Source: Alphaproteobacteria bacterium (GTDB lineage Bacteria; Pseudomonadota; Alphaproteobacteria; JACZXZ01). From it: a stretch of DNA of 57,206 nt. The position numbers and the translations under genes are program-made. The stretch is from NCBI GenBank assembly GCA_035625915.1, contig DASPOR010000079.1, forward strand, positions 1-57,206. The letters are read 5' to 3'. Shown here in pieces: positions 17,751-27,094 of the stretch (positions are counted from its first letter, which is position 1; every line of letters starts with the position of its first letter). The notes beneath the pieces were generated by a model. It was given only the letters and a program-made list of their open reading frames with translations. It was not told where the DNA came from and ran no database searches.

Positions 17751-18320
17751 ATGTATCGCGACAAGACCTTGATTCCGACCGAGGCCATCCGCCTTTGCGC
17801 CCTGGGTTTGTTGGCAGACGGACCGCAAACCTACGCCGAAGTCGCCTCCGCGGTGCGCCATTTCGCGAGTCGGATCATGGGACCGTCCCTCGACATCCTC
17901 GGGACCTCGATCGAGCTTTTGCGCCTCGAAGGTCTCGTCGAGCCGGACGGTGTGGCAGACCCGCCCGACAAAACGCGGCTTCGCATCACCGAGGCTGGGC
18001 GAGCGGAACTCTTGACACTGCTGAAGAGCCGTGTGCGAGCACCGCTCGACGATCTCAACAAGCTCGTGACCGCGCTCAAGCTGCGCTTCTTCCATTTACT
18101 TTCGGGTGCCGAGCAGCGCGAGCAACTCGATCTTCTGATCGAGGCGACCGAGGGCGAGATCAATCGGCTCGCCGATCTACGCGCCTGCAGTAGGCAAGGC
18201 TGGCTTGCGCGCTGGCTCGACCACGACATCGCTCAGCTTCAAGTCCGTAAAGGCTGGTTCGAAAGCCGCAGGCTCGAATCCAAGCTCCAGGAGAAAACAA
18301 GCGGGACGAAGCCGCTCTGA
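17751..18320 (+). CDS. PadR-like winged-helix transcriptional regulator
   Basis: This 189-residue protein starts with a winged helix (ALGLLADGPQTYAEVASAVRH to LRLEGLVEPDG, then a wing ending LRITEAGRAEL) and ends in a helical region (about 95-180) of the kind PadR/virulence-activator proteins use to dimerise. It would bind DNA as a repressor in response to an unknown ligand. GGAGG lies eight bases before the ATG. It is transcribed away from the ribokinase gene across a 235-base gap, so it may control itself or that kinase. Confidence 0.65.
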   Translation: MYRDKTLIPTEAIRLCALGLLADGPQTYAEVASAVRHFASRIMGPSLDILGTSIELLRLEGLVEPDGVADPPDKTRLRITEAGRAELLTLLKSRVRAPLDDLNKLVTALKLRFFHLLSGAEQREQLDLLIEATEGEINRLADLRACSRQGWLARWLDHDIAQLQVRKGWFESRRLESKLQEKTSGTKPL

Positions 18321-18373
18321 ATGTCGAAACCTCTGTGCCGATTAGGACGGTTTCGAATTCAATCGATCACGCT

Positions 18374-19165
18374 CTAGAGAAGGTGCTGCCCGCCGGTTAC
18401 GAAAATCTCCGTGCCGGTCACGTAGCTGAAATCGCCCTCGCAAAGCTGAAAGACGACGCTCGCGACCTCCTCGGGCTTTCCCATGCGATGAAGCGGAATG
18501 CGCGGGATCAAGCGGTCGTAATCCGGACCGATCATCGCGGTCTCGATTTCCCCAGGGGCGACGGCGTTGACCCGCACGCTGATCTCGGCGAATTCGACCG
18601 CCATCTCGCGCGTCAGTGCTGAAAGTGCGGCCTTGGATGTGGAATAGGCCGAACCGGCAAAAGGATGAATTGCGTGACCGGCAATCGAGGTGACGTTGAC
18701 GATCGACCCTTTACCTTTCGCGAGTGCGGGCGCCAATCCGCGCGAAAGGGAGAGGGGTGCGAAGAAATTCAGCTCGTACACCCGCCGCCACTCGGCCAAA
18801 TCGCCATTGAGGCAACCGAGACGTTCCTTGAAGGGGGCCTTCGGCGATATCGCTGCGTTATTGACAAGGGCGTGAAGGGCGTCGCCGCCAAGGATTGCGA
18901 GTGTTTCTTTTGTGAAGGCCTCCACACTCGACGGCTCCTCGAGATCGGCGACGATGTGGTGCGTCCAATTCGGATCGCGCTTGCAGTCTGGAGGCACGTC
19001 CTCCCGGCTGCAAGTGACGATACGCCAACCCTCGTCGGAGAAGCGCTTGACGGTGGCGTGCCCGATCCCCCGGCTCGCACCCGTGAGCACCAACGTCTTG
19101 GTCGCGACCGAGGCATGCGATGTAGCGTGCCCCCTCGGCTTGGTTTGGGATATGGCATGAGACAT
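18374..19165 (-). CDS. Short-chain dehydrogenase/reductase
   Basis: This 263-residue SDR has a complete set of motifs: LVLTGASRGIGHATVKRF, NNAAISP, catalytic Ser in VTSIAGHA, YSTSK, and the C-terminal VTGTEIFVTGGQ. It should be an active NAD(P)-dependent oxidoreductase. Its N-terminus has about 20 extra residues before the Rossmann motif. It is convergent with the PadR-like gene and 128 bases from the start-proximal side of the Usp gene's end. No pathway context. Confidence 0.87.
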   Translation of the reverse strand: MSHAISQTKPRGHATSHASVATKTLVLTGASRGIGHATVKRFSDEGWRIVTCSREDVPPDCKRDPNWTHHIVADLEEPSSVEAFTKETLAILGGDALHALVNNAAISPKAPFKERLGCLNGDLAEWRRVYELNFFAPLSLSRGLAPALAKGKGSIVNVTSIAGHAIHPFAGSAYSTSKAALSALTREMAVEFAEISVRVNAVAPGEIETAMIGPDYDRLIPRIPLHRMGKPEEVASVVFQLCEGDFSYVTGTEIFVTGGQHLL

Positions 19166-19293
19166 GACGGCGAGTGTAGCGGAAATCGGCCGTAACGCTA
19201 ATGTCGCAAATACGGCGCGTCCTCATCGACTGTCCGTGCGCGCCAGGGGCTGATTTCCTGACACGCCAGCCCGACGACCGGCCCGCCCCTGCC

Positions 19294-20145
19294 TCAATGG
19301 GCAAGCAGGACCGGAAGTTTTGCGTCATTGAGCACGGCACGCGTGGCACCGCCGAAAATCGTCTCGCGCATTCGGCTATGCCCATAGCCGCCCATGACGA
19401 TGAAATCGGCCTTGGCTGCGGCCGCCTCGTCGACAAGCTGTTCACCGACCGGCCAGCCCTTGAGTGCCACATGCTTTTGTTCGGCCCGGATGCCGTGATG
19501 GCCGAGCCAATCCGCAAGGGCCTCGACCGGGGGGTCGACCGGCACCTCCTTGGCACCAGAGAGAATGAGAACGCGCTCCGCCTGGGCGAGGAGTGGCAGG
19601 GCGGCGGTTGCGGCGCGCGCTGCCTCGGCGCTTCCGTTCCACGCGATCGCGATCGTCTTGCCGATGGTGTCGCGCCTTTCGGCCGGCAGCAACAAAACGG
19701 GGCGTCCTCCATCCATAAGTGCTGCCTCCAGGGTAAGGCGCCAATCGATATCGCTGCCCTCGGGCACACGTCCCATCACCACGAGATCGTGGACGCGCGC
19801 GCGCGAAGCCACTTCGTCGGGCATCCGCCCGACAATGGCCGTGAAGCGTGCCCCCGCCTTGGCGCCCGACGCCACGACCTTGGCCGCCCGACAAGCGCTG
19901 TCGAAGAGGCTATGCGCCGTCTTGGCACGCGTTTCCCCCTCCCGCTCGGCCATCGCCATGATATCTGCGACCACGGGCCCCGCCGCGCCTTCGCCCAGCA
20001 TTCTGAGAGCGTCTCGCGGATCTGGCTTCACATGCAGCACGTCCACGAAGGCACCGAGCTTTCGCGCGAGCGTCAATCCCGTAACCAGCGCGCCGTCGGT
20101 CGTCTCGTAGCCCGTGATCGGAGCTAAGATACTCTTGATCGCCAT
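19294..20145 (-). CDS. Tandem universal stress protein
   Basis: This 283-residue protein has two Usp domains. The first (1-140) begins MAIKSILAPITGYE and includes HDLVVMGRVPEG; the second (about 150-283) begins TIAIAWNGSAEAARA and ends with DFIVMGGYGHSRMRETIFGG, matching the G-x2-G-x9-G[ST] ATP-binding pattern. ATG at 20145 has GGAGG six bases upstream; an ATG at 20157 overlaps that site. It is next to the phosphotransferase/kinase gene on the same strand, a pair that fits stress or low-oxygen regulons, though no regulator is visible. Confidence 0.88.
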   Translation of the reverse strand: MAIKSILAPITGYETTDGALVTGLTLARKLGAFVDVLHVKPDPRDALRMLGEGAAGPVVADIMAMAEREGETRAKTAHSLFDSACRAAKVVASGAKAGARFTAIVGRMPDEVASRARVHDLVVMGRVPEGSDIDWRLTLEAALMDGGRPVLLLPAERRDTIGKTIAIAWNGSAEAARAATAALPLLAQAERVLILSGAKEVPVDPPVEALADWLGHHGIRAEQKHVALKGWPVGEQLVDEAAAAKADFIVMGGYGHSRMRETIFGGATRAVLNDAKLPVLLAH

Positions 20146-20226
20146 CGACTCCTCCATAGGCCCGGTTGCGAGAGATGACTGTTTCCCCGAGATTACTGCC
20201 AGGGGGCGCAACTTGCGTGATCTAGA

Positions 20227-21804
20227 TCAATGAGTGGCGCCGGCAATGCCGAGCCTGCTTCGAACAAGTTCGAGCGCCTCCGGAAGAGTACCGCCAACGT
20301 CGATTTTGCCCCATCTCATAGGACCCAGCGAATACTGAAGCTGGCGGTGCAAGACCGCAACCGTTGCATCCGAGGCGTCGTTGTGCCGGCCGGTTATCCT
20401 CGAAGTAAGCACTTCGCTCGGTGCTTCGAGCCATAGTCCATCGAACCGGACCCCGCACCCACTTGCGACGGCCTCGATCGAACGCCGCTCCTCGGGCCGA
20501 GCGTACACCGCATCGGTAACGACGGCATGCCCCGCCGCCAGGGCCTCCCGCGCACGCACGGCGAGGGTCGTGTAGACCCGCTCGGTTATTTCCGCCGTAT
20601 AGGCTTCGGGACCGAGCCGTTCGAGTGGTGCCACGCCGATAAGCTGCTTTCGGATCACGTCGCTGCGAAGCACGATCGCACCTGGTGCAGGATCGATGCT
20701 CGGTGCTGCTTCGCGCGCGAGGGTCGATTTCCCGCTCCCCGACAGCCCGCCGATCGCCACGAGCCGAGGTGCGTGGGGCGCTGCATATTGCAGAGCGAGA
20801 CCGAGGTAGGGCTTCACCTCCGCGAGAAGCTGCCGTGAGGCGAGGGCATCGGATTGCGCCGATGCCATGGCAACACCTACGACGGCGCGAACAGCCGCAC
20901 GCGCTGAGAGAAAGAGCGGCAGCGTCGCAAGGCCCGAGAGATCGCCGAGGCCGTCAAACCGGGTGCCCTCCGAGAAATAACGGTTGAGCACGAGGTTGGC
21001 AAATTTGCGCAGGCCCAGGCGATCGAGGTCCATAAGCAGGAACGCCAGATCGTATAGTACGTCGATGCAGGAGAGGCGTTCATTGAATTCGATCGCGTCG
21101 AAGAGTACCGGTCTTCCGTCGATGGAACAGATGTTCCGCAAATGGAGGTCGCCATGGCAATGACGCACAAGGCCGCGCACGCGTCTCGATTCGAGTAATG
21201 GTCGCACGCGTTCGAGTGCAGCGTCACTTGTCGTTCGCAATCGCGCCACGGCGTCGGGCGGAAAGCACTCTCCCGCTTCTCGCAAACCTTGATCGTTGTC
21301 GGCAATCACACGTGCAAAATCCGCGGCGTTGCCTTGATCGGGCCGACGCTCGGCGCTCTCATGAAAGCGCAAGATCGCATCGGTGAGTTCGGTCATGAGA
21401 TTTGCGTCGAGTGCGCCGCGTTTGGCGAGCCGGTCGAAGAGCAAGGATTGATCGAAACGCCGCATCACGACGACCCAGTCGACCGTTTCTCCGACGCCGC
21501 CGACGGCAAGCGCACCGGATGCCGCGCGGACGATCGGCTGAGCGCCCAAATAAAGCCGAGGTGCCGTGCGCAAATTAAGCCTTACCTCAGCCTCGCACGC
21601 CCGCCTGCGCAGCTCTACCGTGGAAAAGTCCATATAAGGGAAACGCACTGCGCGCTTAAGCTTCAATGCCCGCTCCCCGACAAGGATGACGACAGCGCCG
21701 TGGGTATCCACGCGCGTCACCGAAGCGCCACCATGACTCCGTGGGTCGGCGAGGAATGCGATCGCTTCGCTCTGATCTTCGACCACGTGGCTCGGCCTGC
21801 GCAT
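20227..21804 (-). CDS. Aminoglycoside phosphotransferase-like / P-loop kinase fusion
   Basis: The 525-residue protein joins two kinase folds. The N-terminal half (about 20-340) resembles the APH family, with RHCHGDLHLRNIC (catalytic loop HGDLHxxN) and FDAIEFNERL (metal-binding Asp). The C-terminal half (about 345-525) is an AAA/zeta-like P-loop kinase with AIGGLSGSGKSTLARE (Walker A) and RSDVIRK. This two-part architecture is a known uncharacterised group (COG2187 plus COG0645). ATG at 21804 has GAGGA upstream; a TTG at 21819 is an alternative. It lies 81 bases upstream of the Usp gene on the same strand. Substrates unknown. Confidence 0.82.
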   Translation of the reverse strand: MRRPSHVVEDQSEAIAFLADPRSHGGASVTRVDTHGAVVILVGERALKLKRAVRFPYMDFSTVELRRRACEAEVRLNLRTAPRLYLGAQPIVRAASGALAVGGVGETVDWVVVMRRFDQSLLFDRLAKRGALDANLMTELTDAILRFHESAERRPDQGNAADFARVIADNDQGLREAGECFPPDAVARLRTTSDAALERVRPLLESRRVRGLVRHCHGDLHLRNICSIDGRPVLFDAIEFNERLSCIDVLYDLAFLLMDLDRLGLRKFANLVLNRYFSEGTRFDGLGDLSGLATLPLFLSARAAVRAVVGVAMASAQSDALASRQLLAEVKPYLGLALQYAAPHAPRLVAIGGLSGSGKSTLAREAAPSIDPAPGAIVLRSDVIRKQLIGVAPLERLGPEAYTAEITERVYTTLAVRAREALAAGHAVVTDAVYARPEERRSIEAVASGCGVRFDGLWLEAPSEVLTSRITGRHNDASDATVAVLHRQLQYSLGPMRWGKIDVGGTLPEALELVRSRLGIAGATH

Positions 21805-21942
21805 ATCGGCCGTCCTCAAATCTTGCCTGCGTCGTAAACTGTCTCCCGCCTGACGCGGCTACGGTCAGCGCTCGGCGTCGCCTCGCCCATACACGGCCAA
21901 CGGGGCCATTTCCCGGCTGAATGTTTCCGGCGGTCGGCGGAT

Positions 21943-22860
21943 TTAGCGCGCATACTCCCGGCGCAGTTCGGGAATGCCAGCGGGATCCTCGTGGATGATT
22001 ACTTCTGCGCCTGGGAAGGCTTCTAGAAGCCTTGCCTCGACCGAATCGGAAATCTCATGGGCACGCGCGAGCGTGATGTCCGGATTCATTTCGAGGTGAA
22101 GTTGTATGAAGAGCGTTGGGCCGGCGGAGCGGGTGCGCAGATCGTGCATTGCGACCACGTGCGGATTTTCTGTTACGATCTCCTTGATACGAGAGCGGGC
22201 ATCGTCGCGCAGCTCTCGGTCCATGAGCTGATCGAGTGATTTTCGCGATATCTGCCAGGCGCTGGCTACGATGAATGCGGCGATGCCGATGGCGAATATC
22301 GGATCCAGGATGTGCCAGCCGAACTGCATCCCGAGAAAGAGCGATATCAGCACGCTGCCGTTGACCAGCAGATCGCCGAAGTAGTGAAGCGCATCGGCGC
22401 CGATCGCAACGGAACCGGTGGCGCGCACGACGTAGCGCTGAAAACTGACCAGGCCGATCGTGACCACGATTGAAAATGCCATCACGGCCATGCCGATGGC
22501 GCCGTTATGCACCGGTTGGACGTCAAAGAGGCGATGGCCGGCCTCGAATATCAAGAACACCGCCGAGCCGGCAATGAACGCGGACTGGCCAAGCCCGGCG
22601 AGCGACTCCGCCTTGCCGTGGCCGAAACGATGCTCTCGGTCGGCCGGCGTCAATGCGTGGCGCACGGCGAGCAGATTGATGATTGAAGCTGCAGCGTCGA
22701 GTAGCGAATCGATCAGGGTCGAAAGCAGAGCAACCGAATCGGTCACCAGAAAGGCGGCGATCTTCGCGACGATCAGCACGGCCGCGGCAGCCACCGAAGC
22801 ATGGGTTGCCGCGGTCATCAAGCGCGCGTTCCTCGTGCTCGTAACCGACGCTTGGATCAT
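21943..22860 (-). CDS. Cation diffusion facilitator (FieF-like metal/H+ antiporter)
   Basis: This 305-residue inner-membrane protein exports divalent metal (Zn, Fe or similar). It has six helices; helix 2 carries DSVALLSTLIDSLLDA, with Asp-x3-Asp-like ligands, and helix 5 carries HYFGDLLVN, with His-x3-Asp, the FieF-type site. HRFGHGKAESLA is the cytoplasmic loop motif and the C-terminal ~90 residues form the metal-binding ferredoxin-like domain. It lies 29 bases downstream of pdxH on the same strand. Confidence 0.88.
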   Translation of the reverse strand: MIQASVTSTRNARLMTAATHASVAAAAVLIVAKIAAFLVTDSVALLSTLIDSLLDAAASIINLLAVRHALTPADREHRFGHGKAESLAGLGQSAFIAGSAVFLIFEAGHRLFDVQPVHNGAIGMAVMAFSIVVTIGLVSFQRYVVRATGSVAIGADALHYFGDLLVNGSVLISLFLGMQFGWHILDPIFAIGIAAFIVASAWQISRKSLDQLMDRELRDDARSRIKEIVTENPHVVAMHDLRTRSAGPTLFIQLHLEMNPDITLARAHEISDSVEARLLEAFPGAEVIIHEDPAGIPELRREYAR

Positions 22861-22889
22861 CGCGCAATCGCCTCCTCAGCGATCAAGGA

Positions 22890-23480
22890 TCAAGGATAGA
22901 GCCGCTCGGTCCGCCAGCCATTCCCTTGGCGCCGATAGACGACGCGCTCGTGCAATCGAAAGGGGCGCTCACGCCAGAATTCGATGCGCGACGGTGCGAC
23001 ACGAAAGCCCGACCAATAGGGCGGGCGCGGCACTTGGCCGAAGCCGTATTTTGCCGCGTATTGAGCCACTTTTCGCTCGAGTTCGAAAATCCCTGCAAGC
23101 GGTCTCGATTGCTGGGAAGCCCAGGCGCCAATCTGGCTTTGCCGATGCCGCGTCGCGAAATAGGCGTCCGCCTCCTCGGCGGAGACGGGCATGACTGTCC
23201 CTTCGATACGCACCTGGCGGCGCAGGGACTTCCAATGAAAGCAAAGTGCGGCATGCGGGTTCTCCACGAGTTCGCGTCCTTTTCGACTTTCGGTGTTCGT
23301 GTAGAACACAAAGCCCGCCGAATCGACATCCTTAAGGAGCACCATGCGTGCCGAGGGCACACCACGGGCGTCCGCCGTGGCCAGCGCCACGGCGTTGGCG
23401 TCTGAAGGCTCTCCGGTCTCGGCTTCCTTCAGCCATTGGCGGAAAAGCTTTATCGGATCCTCGGACGAATTTTCGTTCAT
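22890..23480 (-). CDS. pdxH: Pyridoxamine 5'-phosphate oxidase
   Basis: PdxH is the FMN enzyme that makes pyridoxal 5'-phosphate from PNP or PMP. The 196-residue protein has [56 protein letters not shown] and the C-terminal [18 protein letters not shown] with the signature ending GWRTERLYP. The ATG at 23480 gives the usual family length; the frame remains open upstream. It is divergent from the glycine-zipper lipoprotein gene. Confidence 0.93.
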   Translation of the reverse strand: MNENSSEDPIKLFRQWLKEAETGEPSDANAVALATADARGVPSARMVLLKDVDSAGFVFYTNTESRKGRELVENPHAALCFHWKSLRRQVRIEGTVMPVSAEEADAYFATRHRQSQIGAWASQQSRPLAGIFELERKVAQYAAKYGFGQVPRPPYWSGFRVAPSRIEFWRERPFRLHERVVYRRQGNGWRTERLYP

Positions 23481-23731
23481 GACACGTTCAACACGATTTC
23501 TCTGGCTAGGTGCGGCAACGCGCCGCGTTTGATATAGATCGCGATCCACCATCCTGCCTGACAAATGCTGCATTTCCGGCGAGCATTCGTCGCCTTGTCC
23601 GCCGCGCTTTTCGGGAGCGCAGCATAGGTCGAAGGCGGTCTTGTCGTATTCCGACAGGTCCGCTACATCATGACCGATATCGCCCTGGCCCGGAAGGGTT
23701 CGGGATTAGCGGCAACAAGCGAGGTTCGTTG

Positions 23732-24235
23732 ATGACATTCAAAAATATCACCGTTGCGGCAATGATAGTTCTTAGTCTGGCCGCCTGCACTCAAGGACCG
23801 AACGGTGAGACCGAGACCCCGCTCGGCGGAACGAAGCAGACGGTCGGCACGATCGGGGGGGCAGGCGTTGGGGCCTTGATCGGCAATCAGATCGGCCACG
23901 GCTCAGGCAATGTGGCGGCCACCGTGGTAGGCGGCCTGCTCGGCGCCTTCGTCGGAAGCGAGATCGGCAAGTCTCTAGACCGCGCGGACCAGCTGGCGAT
24001 GCAGCGCACGACCCAGACGAGCCTCGAAACGACTCCTATCGGCCAGTCGAGCGCTTGGCAGAATCCGGATACGGGCCATTCGGGCACCGTAACGCCCGTC
24101 AGAACTTACCAAACGGACGCAGGCCAGTATTGCCGCGAGTTTCAGCAAACCGTCACGATCAGTGGCCAAACGCAGCAAGCCTACGGCACCGCCTGCCGGC
24201 AGCCAGACGGAAGCTGGAAAATAGTCAGCCAATAG
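23732..24235 (+). CDS. Glycine-zipper surface lipoprotein (17 kDa antigen-like)
   Basis: The 167-residue protein has a lipoprotein signal peptide with lipobox LSLAAC (Cys19). Residues 37-78 form a glycine-zipper region with IGGAGVGALIGNQIGHGSG and GGLLGAFVGSEIGKSLD, able to pack against or insert into the outer membrane. The C-terminal half (QYCREFQQTVTISG...ACRQPDGSWKIV) is the conserved RT0821/17 kDa-antigen module with two cysteines. It probably sits on the inner leaflet of the outer membrane and contributes to envelope stability. It stands alone between pdxH and fabI. Confidence 0.87.
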   Translation: MTFKNITVAAMIVLSLAACTQGPNGETETPLGGTKQTVGTIGGAGVGALIGNQIGHGSGNVAATVVGGLLGAFVGSEIGKSLDRADQLAMQRTTQTSLETTPIGQSSAWQNPDTGHSGTVTPVRTYQTDAGQYCREFQQTVTISGQTQQAYGTACRQPDGSWKIVSQ

Positions 24236-24472
24236 GCTTTCGCCGGGCCATCCCATCCAGCCGTTTCCCGTGTCGGGGAGCCTTGCCCCAAGGCCGATCC
24301 GGTGCAAGCCGGATAGCGAGGCAAAAGTCGCGGTTTCTTGAGAAGTGTCTGATGCGATTGAATTCCCGCGTCGGCGGGAGGTCGCTTTGACCCCCTCGAG
24401 CTTTTGTGTAGGATGCGCCGGCCCGGTAAGTCATTCCTGTAATTCACGCAAAGGGCAGCGAAAGGGGCGACA

Positions 24473-25312
24473 ATGACCCAAGCAGCGTCACTAATGAACG
24501 GCAAGCGCGGTCTCGTCATGGGCGTGGCGAACGACCGGTCGATGGCTTGGGGTATTGCCAAGACACTCGCAGCGCACGGTGCGGAGCTGGCGCTCACCTA
24601 CCAGATCGACCAGCTCGAGCGGCGCGTGCGTCCGCTTGCCGAATCGGTGAATGCGCCACTCGTGCTGCTTTGCGACGCGATGGACAGTGCGAGCTTGGAT
24701 GCCGTGTTCGATGCGATGGCGAGTCGTTGGGGTTCCATCGATTTCATCGTGCATGCGATCGCCTTCTCCGACCGCAATGAGCTGACGGGCAAATACGTCA
24801 ATACGAGTAAGGACAATTTCGTCCAGACGATGCTGGTCTCCTGTTATTCGTTCACCGATATGGCGCGTCGCGCCGCACGACTGATGCCCCAGGGCGGGAG
24901 TCTCCTGACGCTGAGCTATTACGGTGCGGAGAAGGTCATGCCCCACTACAACGTCATGGGCGTGGCCAAGGCAGCACTCGAGGCGAGCGTGCGCTATCTG
25001 GCTGTCGACCTCGGCGGACAGCAGGTTCGCGTGAATGCCATTTCGGCAGGACCTGTCAAGACGCTGGCGGCTTCGGGCATCGGCGACTTCCGCTACATCC
25101 TCAAGTGGAACGAGCATAACGCGCCCTTGAAGCACAACATCACGACAGACCAGGTCGGCGGGGCCGCACTCTATTTGCTGAGCGATCTCGGCGCCGGCGT
25201 GACAGGCGAGATCCACCATGTCGACGCGGGATATCACGTCGTCGGAATGATGGCGGTCGACGCGGTCCCCGCCATCAAGGAACTTCTACAGACCGTCAAG
25301 ACCACCCTATGA
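24473..25312 (+). CDS. fabI: Enoyl-ACP reductase (NADH)
   Basis: FabI carries out the last step of each fatty-acid elongation cycle. The 279-residue protein has [20 protein letters not shown] at the cofactor site, the enoyl-reductase active site Tyr-x6-Lys in [14 protein letters not shown], and [17 protein letters not shown] in the substrate loop. This is the classic InhA/FabI fold and the triclosan target class. AAAGGGG precedes the ATG. aroC follows after 31 bases, so they may share a transcript. Confidence 0.94.
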   Translation: MTQAASLMNGKRGLVMGVANDRSMAWGIAKTLAAHGAELALTYQIDQLERRVRPLAESVNAPLVLLCDAMDSASLDAVFDAMASRWGSIDFIVHAIAFSDRNELTGKYVNTSKDNFVQTMLVSCYSFTDMARRAARLMPQGGSLLTLSYYGAEKVMPHYNVMGVAKAALEASVRYLAVDLGGQQVRVNAISAGPVKTLAASGIGDFRYILKWNEHNAPLKHNITTDQVGGAALYLLSDLGAGVTGEIHHVDAGYHVVGMMAVDAVPAIKELLQTVKTTL

Positions 25313-25343
25313 CGGAAGCACCGATGCGCGGGGATGCTTCATA

Positions 25344-26414
25344 ATGCCCGGCAACAGCTTCGGACACGCATTTCGCTACACGACTTGGGGCGAAAGCCAT
25401 GGCCCCGCGATCGGATGCGTGGTCGATGGCGTGCCGCCGCGTATTCCGCTGGCCGAAGCAGATATCCAAAAGTGGCTGGACAAGCGCCGGCCGGGCCAAT
25501 CCCGTTTCACGACCCAGCGCCGGGAGCCAGATCAGGTGAGGATCCTGTCGGGCACATTCGAAGGGGCCACGACCGGGACTCCGATCTCCCTCCTCATCGA
25601 GAACGTCGACCAGCGCTCGAAAGACTATAGCGAGATCAAGGATCTCTACCGTCCCGGCCACGCGGACTATACCTACCAGGCAAAATACGGAATCCGCGAT
25701 TACCGCGGCGGGGGACGGGCGTCGGCGCGGGAGACGGCGTGCCGAGTGGCGGCGGGCGCCATCGCACGCCTGATCCTGGGCGACCGCGTGTCAATCCTCG
25801 GCGCCATGATCCAAATGGGCCCGCACAAGATCGACCCCCACCGATGGGACTGGACTCAAGTCGAACAGAATCCCTTCTTCTGCCCGGATGCGGCTGCCGC
25901 CAAGGCCTGGGAGGTCGAGCTCGACGCCATCCGCAAGCGAGGCTCCTCCGCGGGGGCGATCGTCGAAGTGCATGCCTCCGGCGTGCCGGCCGGGTTGGGC
26001 GAGCCGATCTACGACAAGCTCGACGCCGACCTTGCCAAGGCGATGATGAGCATCAATGCGGTCAAGGCCGTCGAAATCGGCGACGGTTTCGCAGGGGCCG
26101 CTACCCCCGGCGAAGAAGCCCACGACACGATGCGCATGCGCGACGGCAAGCCGGTATTCGTCACAAATCATGCGGGTGGCACGCTTGGCGGCATTTCGAA
26201 CGGCGCCGACGTCGTCGTGCGATTTGCGGTCAAGCCGACGAGTTCGATTCTCATCCCGCAACAAGGCGTCAACGCGAATGGCGAGGAGGTCGAGGTCGTC
26301 ACCAAGGGGCGCCACGATCCGTGCGTCGGCATACGCGCGGTACCCGTCGGCGAAGCCATGATGGCGATTGTGTTGGCCGACCACCTTTTGCGCCACCGTG
26401 CCCAGTGCGGATGA
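25344..26414 (+). CDS. aroC: Chorismate synthase
   Basis: AroC converts EPSP to chorismate with reduced FMN as cofactor, the end of the shikimate pathway. The 356-residue protein starts [20 protein letters not shown], the first family signature, then [46 protein letters not shown] and the C-terminal [17 protein letters not shown]. Length is typical. It lies 31 bases after fabI and 67 before the AhpD-like gene. Confidence 0.96.
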   Translation: MPGNSFGHAFRYTTWGESHGPAIGCVVDGVPPRIPLAEADIQKWLDKRRPGQSRFTTQRREPDQVRILSGTFEGATTGTPISLLIENVDQRSKDYSEIKDLYRPGHADYTYQAKYGIRDYRGGGRASARETACRVAAGAIARLILGDRVSILGAMIQMGPHKIDPHRWDWTQVEQNPFFCPDAAAAKAWEVELDAIRKRGSSAGAIVEVHASGVPAGLGEPIYDKLDADLAKAMMSINAVKAVEIGDGFAGAATPGEEAHDTMRMRDGKPVFVTNHAGGTLGGISNGADVVVRFAVKPTSSILIPQQGVNANGEEVEVVTKGRHDPCVGIRAVPVGEAMMAIVLADHLLRHRAQCG

Positions 26415-26481
26415 AAATGAAATAGCGGATTGCGCGACCGCCGACGCCGTCAGTTGCGTCGGCACCAACTGGAGAAGTGCG

Positions 26482-27054
26482 ATGCCACAGCCGAGCCGCA
26501 TCATGGCGCTCAAGGTTCCGGCCGAAGGATCGGCGGAGGAAGACGTAAAGGCGTTCTACGCGAAGTGCCGCGAGAAACTGGGCCTCGTGCCGAACGTGTT
26601 GCGCGCCTATCAACTTCGACCCAAGAAACTGCGCAACTTCATTGCCTTCTACAATGAGCTGATGCTCGGCGATTCGGGCCTCAGCAAGCTCGAGCGGGAG
26701 ATGATTGCGGTCGTCGTGTCGTCGATCAACCACTGCTACTATTGCCTCGTCGCGCACGGACAGGCGGTGCGCAAGCTCTCCGGGGACCCTCAATTGGGCG
26801 AGATGCTGGTCATGAATTATCGCGTCGCATCGCTCGAGCCGCGCCATCGCGCGATGCTCGATTTTGCAGCCAAGCTCACCGAGCGGCCGCATGCGATGGA
26901 GGAGTCCGATCGCGCTGCCCTTCACGCGGCCGGCTTCAGCGAGGAGGACATCTTCGACATCGCGGACGTCGCGGGTTTTTACAACATGTCGAACCGGGTC
27001 GCATCGGCGGTCGAAATGATGCCCAATCCGGAATATCACGCAATGGACCGCTGA
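26482..27054 (+). CDS. Peroxidase-related AhpD/CMD-fold protein
   Basis: This 190-residue protein belongs to the carboxymuconolactone decarboxylase/AhpD fold, peroxidase-related branch. It has the redox motif HCYYCLVAHG (Cys-x2-Cys followed by His), which in AhpD carries out thiol-dependent peroxide reduction, plus PNVLRAYQLRPKKLRNFIAF and the C-terminal DVAGFYNMSNRVA. The ATG at 26482 has GGAGAAG upstream. It is a cytosolic protein that likely protects from peroxide; the reductant is unknown. Confidence 0.85.
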   Translation: MPQPSRIMALKVPAEGSAEEDVKAFYAKCREKLGLVPNVLRAYQLRPKKLRNFIAFYNELMLGDSGLSKLEREMIAVVVSSINHCYYCLVAHGQAVRKLSGDPQLGEMLVMNYRVASLEPRHRAMLDFAAKLTERPHAMEESDRAALHAAGFSEEDIFDIADVAGFYNMSNRVASAVEMMPNPEYHAMDR

Positions 27055-27094
27055 CCGTCCCACAACACCTCACCTCTTCTCGGGAATCGCTGGC

